64,000 bases of DNA from Rhizobium sp. 007 (GCF_015353075.1 NZ_CP064187.1:1674001-1738000); one strand, 5' to 3'. Positions 6,842 through 17,018 are shown, counted from the stretch's first letter. Made by a program: numbers and translations. The notes: generated by a model from the sequence alone, not told the origin.

Positions 6842-8851
6842 ATGTTCAAGAAAATTCTGATCGCGAACCGCGGCGAGATCGCTTGCCGCGTGATCAAGAC
6901 TGCGCGCCGCATGGGTATTGCAACGGTCGCGGTCTATTCGGACGCAGACCGCGATGCCCTTCACGTCGAGATGGCTGATGAGGCAGTGCATATAGGCCCG
7001 GCGGCGGCAGCCGAGAGCTATCTCGTCGCCGAAAAGATCATCGCCGTCTGCAAGGAGACCGGCGCGGAAGCTGTTCACCCCGGCTACGGCTTCCTTTCCG
7101 AACGGGCCTCCTTTTGCGAGGCCCTCGAAAGGGAGGGCATCGTCTTCATCGGGCCGAAACCGAAGGCCATCAGGGCGATGGGCGACAAGATCGAATCGAA
7201 GAAGTTCGCCAATGCCGCCAAGGTTTCAACGGTGCCGGGCTATCTCGGCGTCATCGAGGATGCAGCGCATGCCGAGATGATCGCCGGTGAGATCGGCTAT
7301 CCCGTGATGATCAAGGCTTCGGCCGGCGGCGGCGGCAAGGGCATGCGTATCGCCTGGAACGAGGCGGAAGTCCGCGACGGTTTCGACCGTGCCCGCTCGG
7401 AGGCAAGGAGTTCTTTCGGCGACGATCGCGTCTTCATCGAGAAATACATTGTCGATCCACGCCATATCGAAATCCAGGTGCTGGCGGATGCGCACGGCAA
7501 TACCGTCTATCTCGGCGAGCGCGAATGCTCGATCCAGCGGCGGAACCAGAAGGTCGTCGAAGAGGCACCCTCGCCTTTCCTCGACGAAAAGACCAGACAG
7601 GCGATGGGCAAGCAGTCCGTCGCACTGGCGAAGGCCGTCGATTATCAGAGCGCAGGAACGGTAGAATTCATCGTCGACCGCGACCGCAATTTCTATTTCC
7701 TCGAAATGAACACGCGGCTGCAGGTCGAGCATCCGGTGACGGAGCTGGTGACCGGGATCGACCTCGTGGAGCAGATGATCCGGGTTGCCGCGGGCGAAAC
7801 ACTTCCCATCAGCCAGAAGGACATAAAGCTGAATGGCTGGGCGATCGAAAGCCGCCTCTACGCCGAAGATCCCTATCGCAACTTCCTGCCGTCGATCGGC
7901 CGCCTGACGCGTTACCGCCCGCCCGCGGAAGGCTGGCACGGCAGCACGATCGTCCGCAACGATACCGGTGTCTTCGAGGGCGCCGAAATCTCGATGTATT
8001 ACGATCCGATGATCGCCAAGCTTTGCGCTTGGGCGCCGGACCGTTCGGCAGCGATCGAGGCCATGGGCCAGGCACTCGACGGCTTCGTGGTTGACGGCAT
8101 AGCGCATAATCTGCCGTTCCTCTCGGCATTGATGAAGCATCCGCGCTGGCGCGAGGGCAGACTTTCGACTGGTTTCATTGCCGAGGAATATCCGGACGGC
8201 TTTGCGCCGATGGCCCCGGATCAGCGGGAGGAGGCTCTGCTTGCGGCCGTAGCGCTGTCCACAGCGCTGATCGAAGCCAATCGCCGCGAACGCCATATCG
8301 ACCGATTGCGCGCTTCGGACGGTAATCTTCGCAAGCAATGGGTCGTGAAGATCGGCACGGACTATGTGCCGGTGAGGCTTGCCGATGGACTGGTGACCAT
8401 CCCGTTCGACATGGAGATGGAAGCAGCGGGAGAAAAGTTCCATGTTGTCACCGATTGGCGACCCGGTGCGCCAGTCTGGAACGGGGCAATCGGCGGACGG
8501 GCGGTGACGGCCCAGATCCGGCCGGTTCTGAACGGCATGCGCATCGATTGGCAGGGCCTTGCGGTCCGCGCCACGGTTTTCACGCCGCGCCACGCCGAAC
8601 TCGATTGCCTGATGCCGGTCAAGCTCCCGCCGGATACCTCGAAGCTGCTGCTTTGCCCGATGCCGGGGCTGGTGATTTCGATCGCCGTCGCGGAAGGCCA
8701 GGAGGTAAAGGCCGGCGAGACGCTTGCCGTCGTGGAAGCTATGAAGATGGAAAACGTGCTGCGCGCCGAACGCGATCTGGTCGTCGGCAAGATCAATGCG
8801 AAGCCTGGCGAGAGCCTCGCCGTCGATGCCGTGATCCTGGAATTCGCCTGA
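6842..8851 (+). CDS. pccA: Propionyl-CoA carboxylase alpha subunit (biotin carboxylase + BCCP)
   Basis: 669 residues. Carries out ATP-dependent carboxylation of biotin and holds the biotin arm; with PccB it makes methylmalonyl-CoA from propionyl-CoA. Domains in order: biotin carboxylase N-domain (1-115; FKKILIANRGEIACRV), ATP-grasp domain (about 115-320; GGGGKGMRIA, then FLEMNTRLQVEHPVTE), biotin carboxylase C-domain (335-445), a BT linker domain (about 500-590) and a C-terminal biotinyl domain with AMKMEN at 633-638, so Lys635 is the biotin attachment site. The propionyl assignment rests on the presence of a matching pccB in the window; 3-methylcrotonyl-CoA carboxylase subunits look similar. 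The partner gene lies 5 kb away on the other strand. Confidence 0.9.
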   Translation: MFKKILIANRGEIACRVIKTARRMGIATVAVYSDADRDALHVEMADEAVHIGPAAAAESYLVAEKIIAVCKETGAEAVHPGYGFLSERASFCEALEREGIVFIGPKPKAIRAMGDKIESKKFANAAKVSTVPGYLGVIEDAAHAEMIAGEIGYPVMIKASAGGGGKGMRIAWNEAEVRDGFDRARSEARSSFGDDRVFIEKYIVDPRHIEIQVLADAHGNTVYLGERECSIQRRNQKVVEEAPSPFLDEKTRQAMGKQSVALAKAVDYQSAGTVEFIVDRDRNFYFLEMNTRLQVEHPVTELVTGIDLVEQMIRVAAGETLPISQKDIKLNGWAIESRLYAEDPYRNFLPSIGRLTRYRPPAEGWHGSTIVRNDTGVFEGAEISMYYDPMIAKLCAWAPDRSAAIEAMGQALDGFVVDGIAHNLPFLSALMKHPRWREGRLSTGFIAEEYPDGFAPMAPDQREEALLAAVALSTALIEANRRERHIDRLRASDGNLRKQWVVKIGTDYVPVRLADGLVTIPFDMEMEAAGEKFHVVTDWRPGAPVWNGAIGGRAVTAQIRPVLNGMRIDWQGLAVRATVFTPRHAELDCLMPVKLPPDTSKLLLCPMPGLVISIAVAEGQEVKAGETLAVVEAMKMENVLRAERDLVVGKINAKPGESLAVDAVILEFA

Positions 8852-8965
8852 TCCGGATTGGCACAGGTCCGTCTGCGCCGCCGCTGACGCGACTTCGCAT
8901 TTGTTAAGGTCTTGCAGCCTAGTATGCGGCGTTTTCGTCCTGTGGCTGGGGCCTCGGAGACACGA

Positions 8966-10228
8966 ATGACGGCGCTGCAATCTGCCGCCCTGCTGCTTTT
9001 CATCAATCTTGGCCTGCTCTGGCTGCTCATGCGCATCCCACTCGGCGTGCGCACCATTCGCCTGACGCGGACATTCCAGAGACCGCCGGAGGAGCTGTGG
9101 AGAGCGATCGATCCCGCCGGCACCGACGCCGACTGGCACCATTCCGTCATCAGCAGCAAGCCGCTCAAAAACCGCGCAGGCATCGTCGAGCAGATCTACA
9201 GCCATTTGGACCGCGACGGCGCACCTCTGCGCCGCTTGCTGGCTTTGGAGCCGTTGCCGGCCGCCGGCGGACGCGGCTTTCGTTCGCGCGTCGCTGACGA
9301 CAGCACGCTTGATTTGGCCTTCTGGCGGGATTTCAGCGAAAGCAGGATCGTCCGCCGCCTGCCCGACGGCGCCGAGATCGAAATTACGCAGACGGATCGT
9401 TACCGCGGCCTCGCCTTCCTTCTTTTCCGATATGTCATGCTGCGCCGCGAGCTGCGTGCGCTCGAAGGTTGGCTTGAAACCGGTGCATCGGTTCCGCAGG
9501 GATATTTCGAACATCCCACGTTTCAATGCGGCCTGGCTATACTTTCGACGTTTTTGCTTTGGCCGTTCTTCGGACTGACGACATCCGGGCTGATGATCTC
9601 GACATTTCTTACCCTCGTCATCGCTCTGCACGAGCTCGGGCATCTCGCCGCCTACCGGACTTTCGGACATGAATCCGTGCGCATGATCTTCGTGCCGCTC
9701 CTCGGCGGCATCGCGATTGGCGGCAGACCCTACAAGAGCCATTTCGAGGTTGCCACCTGTGCGCTGATGGGGCCCGGCATCTCGGCCTTCTTCGTGCCTA
9801 TCCTGATTGCCGGGGATAACATTGCGGCACATGGCCTGCTGTCGGAGCAATTCCGCGGGCCGCTATTGATCTTCCTGCTCATCCTCGGCGCTTTCAACCT
9901 GCTCAATCTTCTGCCCATGCAAAGGTTCGACGGTGGTCAGGTCTTGCGGCAGATCTTCAGGACACCCCGCTCGCTGATCGGAGCGAGCTTTGCCATTACG
10001 GCCTGCATTCTCGTCATCGGCTGGGAGGTCGGCGTTTCCAGCGGCATCCTGGCTGCGGCGCTCGCCGTCTTCATCCTGCTCAGCATGATTGGCGCGGGAT
10101 CCCTCAAGCCTCGCCACAAGCTCGAGGAGATGAAGGCCTGCGAGCGCCTGCTGGTCACCTTCGGTCTTTATGCTGCGATCCTCATTCACGGCTATGCCGT
10201 TATTTTTTCGGCGGAAAAGCTCTTTTGA
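8966..10228 (+). CDS. Membrane protein fusing an SRPBCC-like domain to an M50 site-2-protease-like domain
   Basis: 420 residues. A first hydrophobic helix (4-22) is followed by a soluble domain (about 28-173) with the layout of SRPBCC/START-like ligand-binding folds: a strand, PPEELWRAI near 40-48, mixed strands, and a terminal amphipathic helix ending in LRALEGWLETG. The second half (185-415) has about seven transmembrane helices and the two M50 metalloprotease signatures: HELGH at 222-226, and NLLNLLPMQRFDGG at 311-324 with Asp322 as third metal ligand. This predicts a zinc protease cutting within the membrane. Start 8966 is preceded by GGAGA; an ATG at 8924 is in frame but lacks a ribosome binding site. 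No PDZ domain is seen. Substrate unknown. Confidence 0.75.
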   Translation: MTALQSAALLLFINLGLLWLLMRIPLGVRTIRLTRTFQRPPEELWRAIDPAGTDADWHHSVISSKPLKNRAGIVEQIYSHLDRDGAPLRRLLALEPLPAAGGRGFRSRVADDSTLDLAFWRDFSESRIVRRLPDGAEIEITQTDRYRGLAFLLFRYVMLRRELRALEGWLETGASVPQGYFEHPTFQCGLAILSTFLLWPFFGLTTSGLMISTFLTLVIALHELGHLAAYRTFGHESVRMIFVPLLGGIAIGGRPYKSHFEVATCALMGPGISAFFVPILIAGDNIAAHGLLSEQFRGPLLIFLLILGAFNLLNLLPMQRFDGGQVLRQIFRTPRSLIGASFAITACILVIGWEVGVSSGILAAALAVFILLSMIGAGSLKPRHKLEEMKACERLLVTFGLYAAILIHGYAVIFSAEKLF

Positions 10229-10358
10229 CGCTCTGAGCAAACTGGTTGTCGCAAGTAGCTGATTTTGCGTTAATGTCGTCGCCGCCTTTCCTTTTCGCTT
10301 GAGCCGCCGTCGCCCGGCATGCCAAGGTTACGCCGGAAAATCACGAGGAGATCAGACG

Positions 10359-11486
<1,128 letters not shown>

Positions 11487-11529
11487 TCTCGTGTCGGTAA
11501 TTTAAAATCGATCTGGCATTGCAGCCGGC

Positions 11530-11783
11530 CGATTGATAGATACGGCTGCATTCCAGCACTTGAGCCGCTCAGATGCATTCATTCTCGAATTGGAAAGGCG
11601 ATATCGAATCTTTGCTGAAACCCGCTTCTCAGCGTACAGCGCTTTCCGAAATATCCAAGCATCAGGATGTTCCAGTATCGGGACGACATCATCATCTACG
11701 ATCCGTTGCCGGACGGCGCAGGCCTGGAACTGATCCGCATTCTCAATGCGGCACGAGACTACCATCGCTATTTCGACGATTAG
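11530..11783 (+). pseudogene. Decayed ParE/RelE-type toxin gene
   Basis: No single frame spans the region, but three adjoining frames read together look like a ParE toxin. Frame one gives AFILELERRYRIFAETRFS (helical part), a second frame gives ALSEISK, and a third frame from about 11661 gives IRMFQYRDDIIIYDPLPDG and then LELIRILNAARDYHRYFDD before a TAG at 11781. The last segment matches the conserved C-terminal strand-helix of ParE proteins (pattern YxIxYRxLPDGxxxEIxRVLxxARD). No ParD-like antitoxin is visible upstream. The relic fills the 310-bp gap between the alcohol dehydrogenase and the DUF188 gene. Confidence 0.55.
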
Positions 11784-11796
11784 AAACGAACGACAC

Positions 11797-12270
11797 ATGC
11801 CGCAAATATATGTCGATGCAGACGCCTGCCCCGTGAAGCCGGAAATCCTGAAGGTTGCCGAACGCCACGGCATCGAGGTGACCTTCGTCGCCAATTCCGG
11901 CCTGCGGCCCTCACGTGATCCTATGGTCCGTAACGTCATCGTCTCCAATGCCTTCGATGCCGCCGACAACTGGATTGCGGAACACGCAACCAACAGCGAC
12001 GTTGTGGTGACTGCGGACGTGCCGCTCGCCGTGCGGTGCGTTGCGGGTGGTTCACTGGTGTGCGGCCCCACCGGGCGCGTTTTCGACGACACAAATATCG
12101 GCATGGCGAGCGCCATGCGCGATCTCGGCGCGCACCTGCGGGAAACCGGCGAAAGCAAGGGCTACAACGCCGCCTTCAGCCCGAAGGACCGTTCGCGGTT
12201 CCTCGAAACCTTCGACCGGCTTTGCCGTCGCGCCAAGGCGGCAGCCCCAGGAACGGGAGATCAAAAATGA
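11797..12270 (+). CDS. YaiI/YqxD (DUF188) family protein
   Basis: 157 residues, normal for the family. The N-terminus QIYVDADACPVK with conserved acidic residues resembles PIN/NYN-type nuclease folds, and VVTADVPLA, then GRVFDDTNIG are family signatures. The biochemical function has not been established to my knowledge. ATG at 11797 is chosen because it gives the conserved N-terminus. Its stop overlaps the start of the S-formylglutathione hydrolase gene by four bases (ATGA), so the two are translationally coupled. Confidence 0.85.
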   Translation: MPQIYVDADACPVKPEILKVAERHGIEVTFVANSGLRPSRDPMVRNVIVSNAFDAADNWIAEHATNSDVVVTADVPLAVRCVAGGSLVCGPTGRVFDDTNIGMASAMRDLGAHLRETGESKGYNAAFSPKDRSRFLETFDRLCRRAKAAAPGTGDQK

Positions 12271-13100
12271 ACATCATTTCCCAGGCGACCGCCTTCGGAG
12301 GCATGCAGGGCGTGTATTCGCACGAATCCGAAGCCTGCAAATGCGAGATGACCTTCGCAGTCTTTGCGCCGCCGAAGGCCATCAAGGAGCCCTGCCCAGT
12401 TCTCTGGTATCTTTCCGGGCTGACCTGCACGCACGCCAACGTCATGGAAAAAGGCGAGTACCGGCGCATGGCGGCCGAGCTCGGCCTGATCATCGTCTGC
12501 CCGGACACAAGCCCACGCGGCAATGATATTCCCGACGAGCTCACCAACTGGCAGATGGGCAAAGGCGCGGGCTTCTACCTTGATGCCACCGAAGAGCCCT
12601 GGGCAGAAAACTATCGGATGTACACCTACATCACCGAGGAGCTGCCGGCCCTCGTCGCCAAGCAATTTCGCATCGACATGAGCCGCCAGGGCATCTTCGG
12701 CCATTCAATGGGCGGTCATGGGGCACTGACGATCGCATTGAGGAACCCGGACCGCTTCAGGAGCTGCTCGGCCTTCGCGCCGATCGTCGAGCCGTCGACC
12801 GCCGATTGGTCGGCGCCGGCATTTGAAAAGTATCTAGGTTCCGATCGCGCGGCCTGGCGCAAGTACGACGCATGCGCCTTGGTAAGCGACGGCGCACGCT
12901 TCCCGGAATTTCTGATCGATCAGGGTAAGGCTGACGGCTTCCTCGACAACGGCCTTAGGCCGTGGCTTTTCGAAGAGGCGATCAAGGACACGGATATCAA
13001 GCTCACGCTGCGGCTGCATGAGCGCTACGACCACTCTTACTATTTCATCTCCACCTTCATGGATAATCACCTGAGGTGGCACGCCGAGCGGCTTGGATAA
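12267..13100 (+). CDS. fghA: S-formylglutathione hydrolase
   Basis: 277 residues. Hydrolyses S-formylglutathione to formate and glutathione, completing glutathione-dependent formaldehyde oxidation begun by the dehydrogenase at 10.4 kb. It is an esterase-D-type alpha/beta hydrolase: nucleophile elbow GHSMGGHGA with Ser147, the oxyanion region LSGLTCTHANVM (49-60), FLIDQGKADGFL carrying the acid, and HERYDHSYYF near the C-terminus with the catalytic His. GGGAGA precedes the start. It overlaps the DUF188 gene by ATGA. Confidence 0.95.
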   Translation: MNIISQATAFGGMQGVYSHESEACKCEMTFAVFAPPKAIKEPCPVLWYLSGLTCTHANVMEKGEYRRMAAELGLIIVCPDTSPRGNDIPDELTNWQMGKGAGFYLDATEEPWAENYRMYTYITEELPALVAKQFRIDMSRQGIFGHSMGGHGALTIALRNPDRFRSCSAFAPIVEPSTADWSAPAFEKYLGSDRAAWRKYDACALVSDGARFPEFLIDQGKADGFLDNGLRPWLFEEAIKDTDIKLTLRLHERYDHSYYFISTFMDNHLRWHAERLG

Positions 13101-13180
13101 GGAACGCAAGAAACGGTGGCATGGCAGCTATGCCAATTCCTACCTTGCAACGACAGTCAAACCGCGCATATGAGCACCAA

Positions 13181-13239
13181 CGCAGACGACTGCGGCGTCC
13201 ACTCCCCTGCGGGCGCAAACGTCGCGGGGACGGCCTCGC
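13181..13239 (+). promoter_or_regulatory. Guanidine-II (mini-ykkC) riboswitch
   Basis: Two small hairpins with ACGR tetraloops lie just upstream of a guanidinium exporter gene. Hairpin 1 (13181-13194) is CGCAG-ACGA-CTGCG with a perfect 5-bp stem. Hairpin 2 (13224-13239) is GCGGGG-ACGG-CCTCGC, six pairs including one G-U. They are 29 nt apart, and the second ends 8 nt before the AAGGAG ribosome binding site. This pair of ACGR hairpins is the defining architecture of the mini-ykkC motif, known to bind guanidine and switch on translation of sugE/gdx genes. Confidence 0.9.
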
Positions 13240-13259
13240 TCTTTAAAAAGGAGAGTGAG

Positions 13260-13574
13260 ATGGCTTGGTTTCTGCTGTTTCTTGCAGGTCTTTTTGAATG
13301 TGGCTGGGCAATCGGTTTGAAATACACCGATGGCTTCACGCGGCCCATGCCGACGGTCCTGACCGTCATTTCCATGGTGATCAGCATCGTGCTGCTCGGT
13401 CTGGCGGTCAAAACGCTGCCGATCGGCACAGCCTATGCGGTCTGGACCGGAATTGGCACCGTCGGAACGGTGCTGCTCGGCATCTGGCTGCTTGGCGACC
13501 CCGTCACCGCGGCCCGCCTCGGCTGCATCGCACTCATCATCGCCGGCATTGTCGGACTTAAGCTCACTGTATGA
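13260..13574 (+). CDS. gdx: Guanidinium exporter (SMR family, SugE/Gdx)
   Basis: 104 residues with four transmembrane helices, full length for small multidrug resistance proteins. Glu13 in the first helix (LFECGWAIGLKYT) is the essential proton/substrate-coupling residue, and the GWAIGLKYTDGFTR context is that of the Gdx/SugE branch rather than EmrE. Works as an antiparallel dimer exchanging guanidinium for protons. The guanidine-II riboswitch directly upstream supports the substrate assignment. Strong ribosome binding site AAAAGGAGAG. A bidirectional terminator follows six bases after the stop. Confidence 0.93.
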   Translation: MAWFLLFLAGLFECGWAIGLKYTDGFTRPMPTVLTVISMVISIVLLGLAVKTLPIGTAYAVWTGIGTVGTVLLGIWLLGDPVTAARLGCIALIIAGIVGLKLTV

Positions 13575-13579
13575 CGATG

Positions 13580-13606
13580 AATGCCGCGGGACGAACCCGC
13601 GGCATT
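13580..13606. terminator. Bidirectional terminator between gdx and doxX
   Basis: A perfect 11-bp stem (AATGCCGCGGG pairing with CCCGCGGCATT) with loop ACGAA separates two convergent genes. A CTTC tail follows on the plus strand; on the minus strand TCATC follows. Confidence 0.75.
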
Positions 13607-13610
13607 CTTC

Positions 13611-14003
13611 TCAGGCGTTGCGCTTGTCGACCGAAAAGGCGCCTGCACCGGCGAAAACCAGGAACAGGAAGACGAAGCAGTAGAGGATCGCCGATTCGCC
13701 CTGATTGACGGCCGGGTAGAAACCCATCGGCACATGCGCCATGAAATAGGCAACAGCCATCTGGCCGCTCAGGATGAACGCGATCGGACGTGTCAGGAAA
13801 CCGACGAGAATTGCCAGTCCGCCGACGAATTCCAGAAGCGCCGCCACGAGCATGAGCGGCGGAAGCGGGCCGCCCTCTCCTTGCGGGATCGGGAATTCAA
13901 ACAACTTCATCGTGCCGTGCTCGATGAACAGAAGCGCAGTGATGATCCTAAGAGCGGCCAGCGCGTAGGGTTGATAGGCGCTGAGACGTTCGAAACCGGA
14001 CAT
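13611..14003 (-). CDS. DoxX-family membrane protein
   Basis: 130 residues with four transmembrane helices. The N-terminal ALRIITALLFIEHGTMKLF and central EFVGGLAILVGFLTRPIAFIL segments are typical of DoxX/YphA-type proteins, a family tied in some bacteria to membrane redox or sulfur chemistry but without a general known function. GGGAGAG precedes the ATG. About 120 bp of non-coding sequence separates it from pccB upstream on the same strand. Confidence 0.85.
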   Translation of the reverse strand: MSGFERLSAYQPYALAALRIITALLFIEHGTMKLFEFPIPQGEGGPLPPLMLVAALLEFVGGLAILVGFLTRPIAFILSGQMAVAYFMAHVPMGFYPAVNQGESAILYCFVFLFLVFAGAGAFSVDKRNA

Positions 14004-14127
14004 TTGGGCTCTCCCTTGAGATAAGACAGTCGAGCGTTAATTTCCTAAACGACCGGAATGAATACACGGATCGGTGACGTGCGTTCACTTCCTGTTGATT
14101 TCGCTTGATTTTCACGATTCTCACACC

Positions 14128-15660
14128 TCAGAGCGGAATATTGTCGTGCTTCTTCCAGGGGTTCGAGAGATCCTTGTTGCGTAGCATCTTCAGACCGCGC
14201 GCCAGGCGGCGGCGCGTCGAATGCGGCATGATCACCTCGTCGATATAGCCGCGCTCGGCCGCGACAAAGGGCGACAGGAAGCGGTCCTCGTACATCTTTG
14301 TGTGTGCCGCAATCTTTTCCGGATCGGTGATGTCCTTACGGAAGATGATCTCGACTGCGCCCTTCGCACCCATCACTGCGATCTGCGCCGTCGGCCAGGC
14401 ATAGTTGAGATCGCCGCGCAGATGCTTGGAGGCCATTACGTCGTAAGCCCCGCCGAACGCCTTGCGGGTGATGACTGTCAGCTTCGGCACGGTCGCCTCC
14501 GCATAGGCAAAAAGCAGCTTCGCCCCATGCTTGATGAGACCGCCATATTCCTGCGCCGTGCCCGGCAGAAAGCCCGGAACATCGACGAAGGTGACGATCG
14601 GAATACTGAAGCAATCGCAAAAGCGCACGAAACGCGCGGCCTTGCGTGATGCATCGCTATCGAGCACGCCGGCAAGCACCATCGGCTGGTTCGCCACAAA
14701 GCCGACCGTCGAGCCCTCGACGCGCCCGAAACCGCAGACGATGTTCTTGGCGAAGCTTGCCTGAATCTCAAAAAAATCGCCATCGTCCGCAACCTTGTGG
14801 ATCAGCTCCTTGATGTCATACGGCTTATTGGCATTGGCGGGGATGAGCGTGTCCAGCGATTGATCCCCATCCATCACCGACTGGTAACATTCGATCTCCG
14901 GCACCGGCGAGGTGTTGGAGAGCGGCAGGAAATCGATGAGGCGGCGGACCTGCAGCAATGTGTCGACATCGTTGTCGTAAGCGCCGTCGGCAATTGAGGA
15001 ACGCGTCGTGTGAACAGAGGCGCCGCCGAGTTCCTCGGAGGTTACGGTCTCGTTGGTGACGGTCTTGACGACATCCGGACCGGTCACGAACATGTAAGAG
15101 GTGTCGCGCACCATGAAGATGAAATCGGTCATCGCAGGCGAATAGACGTCGCCGCCGGCACATGGGCCCATGATCACGGAAATCTGCGGAATGACGCCGG
15201 AGGCGAGCACATTGCGCTGGAAGACTTCGGCATAGCCGCCGAGCGCAGCAACCCCTTCCTGGATGCGCGCGCCGCCCGCATCATAGATGCCGACGATCGG
15301 CGCCCGATTTTTCAGCGCCATGTCCTGGACCTTCATGATCTTCTCGGCATGCGCCTCGGAAAGCGAGCCGCCGAACACCGTGAAATCCTTGGCGAAGACG
15401 AAGACCGTCCGGCCGTTGACGGTTCCCCAGCCCGTGACGACGCCGTCGCCGGCAATCCGGCTCTTGTCCATGCCGAAATCCGTCGAGCGATGCTCAACGA
15501 ACATGTCGAACTCCTCGAAAGAGTCTTCATCGAGGAAGAGGTCGATCCGTTCGCGTGCCGTCAGCTTGCCGCGCTTGTGCTGCGCTTCGATGCGCGCCTG
15601 GCCACCGCCCTGCCGAGCAATCTCCCGGCGCCGCTCCAGCTCGTCGAGAACTTCCTTCAT
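14128..15660 (-). CDS. pccB: Propionyl-CoA carboxylase beta subunit (carboxyltransferase)
   Basis: 510 residues, standard length. Transfers the carboxyl group from biotin on PccA to propionyl-CoA. It has the two crotonase-like carboxyltransferase halves: the N-terminal half has [20 protein letters not shown] and [16 protein letters not shown] with the oxyanion glycines, and the C-terminal half has [20 protein letters not shown] and [15 protein letters not shown]. The end [11 protein letters not shown] is typical of PccB proteins. It is the last gene of the leftward run starting at crcB; its alpha subunit is separate at 6.8 kb. Confidence 0.95.
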   Translation of the reverse strand: MKEVLDELERRREIARQGGGQARIEAQHKRGKLTARERIDLFLDEDSFEEFDMFVEHRSTDFGMDKSRIAGDGVVTGWGTVNGRTVFVFAKDFTVFGGSLSEAHAEKIMKVQDMALKNRAPIVGIYDAGGARIQEGVAALGGYAEVFQRNVLASGVIPQISVIMGPCAGGDVYSPAMTDFIFMVRDTSYMFVTGPDVVKTVTNETVTSEELGGASVHTTRSSIADGAYDNDVDTLLQVRRLIDFLPLSNTSPVPEIECYQSVMDGDQSLDTLIPANANKPYDIKELIHKVADDGDFFEIQASFAKNIVCGFGRVEGSTVGFVANQPMVLAGVLDSDASRKAARFVRFCDCFSIPIVTFVDVPGFLPGTAQEYGGLIKHGAKLLFAYAEATVPKLTVITRKAFGGAYDVMASKHLRGDLNYAWPTAQIAVMGAKGAVEIIFRKDITDPEKIAAHTKMYEDRFLSPFVAAERGYIDEVIMPHSTRRRLARGLKMLRNKDLSNPWKKHDNIPL

Positions 15661-15696
15661 GAAATCTCCCCTCGCCGCTCGATCGCGGCATGATCT

Positions 15697-16155
15697 TCAG
15701 CCGCGGCCGGTATTGAGCTTAAAGGCCGAGCGGACTCGCGCTGCGATATCCTCCGCTAGAATCTGATCCGCCATGGCCCGATCGTTGGCAGTGCTGGTCA
15801 CCTCGAACGAGCTGACGGCGATGACCGAGCCCTCGTCGACGGACGCCGCATCGATATTGATCTTGGCGATATTCCTGTTTTTGTCGAAGCCTGTGACTTT
15901 CTGGAGGGAAGCGATGCGAATCGTCAGCACGACGCGCGGATAGACCTCGGTCCGAACCGTTGCATTGATAGCGGCATTGATGCGGTCGCCGATGCCTGAA
16001 AGCAGCTCGGGCGGTGTATTCGGACCGCCGAGAACCACGGCACTGCGGACATCGTAGATAGGAGCGGCCGGCTCATCGGAGGTCAGGCCCATGCAGGACG
16101 TCAGCATGGCGCAGACCAGCCCCAGCTGACAAAAAAGCGACCTAAACCAATTCAT
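15697..16155 (-). CDS. Putative small lipoprotein
   Basis: 152 residues. The N-terminus has a positive/hydrophobic signal segment ending in a lipobox-like LTSC around residues 18-21, followed by MGLTSDEPA, so it is probably a lipid-anchored periplasmic protein. The rest (about 35-150) looks like a mixed alpha/beta domain with several VxLTIRI-type strands and no cysteines. I do not recognise the family. The ATG at 16155 is preceded by GGA at a good distance; longer in-frame starts would spoil the signal peptide. It lies between atp12 and pccB in the same direction. Confidence 0.65.
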   Translation of the reverse strand: MNWFRSLFCQLGLVCAMLTSCMGLTSDEPAAPIYDVRSAVVLGGPNTPPELLSGIGDRINAAINATVRTEVYPRVVLTIRIASLQKVTGFDKNRNIAKINIDAASVDEGSVIAVSSFEVTSTANDRAMADQILAEDIAARVRSAFKLNTGRG

Positions 16156-16223
16156 GCTGAATTCCGCACCTCTCCCGCTCGGAGTCGCAGATTTCGCCAT
16201 AATGGCTGCCAAAGCAATATGTT

Positions 16224-17009
16224 TCAGGCCTTTAGCGCCAAAAAAACCTCCGCCGCTGCCTTGAACTCCTCAAAGCGCTTGGCACGGCGCAGTTCGCCCT
16301 CCTCGTCGCTGCCCCAATGCTCGATCGTCCAATCCTCATCGAGATGGGCAAGCGACCAGACCTCGTCCAGGGTCAGATGGCGCTCGGCGAACCCCAGGGC
16401 CAGAAGGGCCGACCCGGTTAGCGTCGTTATCGTGTGAAGGGAGGCAAGTGCCAACGCACTATCGTGTCTGCGCAAAGTGACGTCGAAGGCTGCGACCGCT
16501 TCGCGCGGCTGCTCGTGATGCATCACGCCTTCAATCAGGATGAAGCGCGCGCCGAGATCATTCGCCGCCCAATCGAGAACCGGGTCCCACTGCTCGGTCT
16601 GGCGCTGCACCAGGAGTTCCGGTCCTTCGGCGCGGTAGCAGAGAAGATCGCTCGAGGAAAACCGCAGGATGTCTTCGAAGACGGCTTGCGTGTCCATCGC
16701 GACGCCGTCGAGCGCGGTATTGACGAGGCGTGTCACGGGCATGGTCGCCGGGTCAATCACTTCAGCCTGTGCATCCCACTCGGCGGCGAGGAGCTCGGCC
16801 AGAGCCTCTACCGGCACCGCCAGAACCTGTTTGGCGGGCGTGCGCACGACCTTGCCATCAAGCTCGATCGCGAAGGCGTCGTCCCGCTCGGCAACCGTGA
16901 CGTTCTTGTAGAAGCGTTTCGGCAGCGGCCTTTTCATCTGGATCTGCGCGCGGCGGATCGGATCGGGGTGGCTCAGTCCTTCGGAAAGGTCGTTCAGCAG
17001 GTCGCGCAT
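16224..17009 (-). CDS. ATP12-family F1-ATPase assembly chaperone
   Basis: 261 residues. Members bind the alpha subunit of F1-ATPase during assembly; the family is found in alphaproteobacteria and mitochondria. Diagnostic segments are KRFYKNVTVAERDDAFAIEL with GKVVRTPAKQVLAVP, EWDAQAEVIDPATMPVTRL, and the C-terminal HWGSDEEGELRRAKR. No signal peptide, so it acts in the cytoplasm. It is 9 bp downstream of the HAD phosphatase gene and in the same operon-like run. Confidence 0.9.
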   Translation of the reverse strand: MRDLLNDLSEGLSHPDPIRRAQIQMKRPLPKRFYKNVTVAERDDAFAIELDGKVVRTPAKQVLAVPVEALAELLAAEWDAQAEVIDPATMPVTRLVNTALDGVAMDTQAVFEDILRFSSSDLLCYRAEGPELLVQRQTEQWDPVLDWAANDLGARFILIEGVMHHEQPREAVAAFDVTLRRHDSALALASLHTITTLTGSALLALGFAERHLTLDEVWSLAHLDEDWTIEHWGSDEEGELRRAKRFEEFKAAAEVFLALKA

Positions 17010-17018
17010 GGCGTCACC

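Noticed and set aside
7226..9850. An 874-codon open frame on the minus strand across pccA and the M50-like gene
   Set aside because: It is antisense to two well-recognised genes, has no recognisable domain, and its His/Arg/Asp-rich composition is what high third-position GC produces in shadow frames.
13580..13606. A third ACGA-loop hairpin of the guanidine-II type after gdx
   Set aside because: The loop is ACGAA and the hairpin lies between two convergent genes, where a terminator is the simple explanation.
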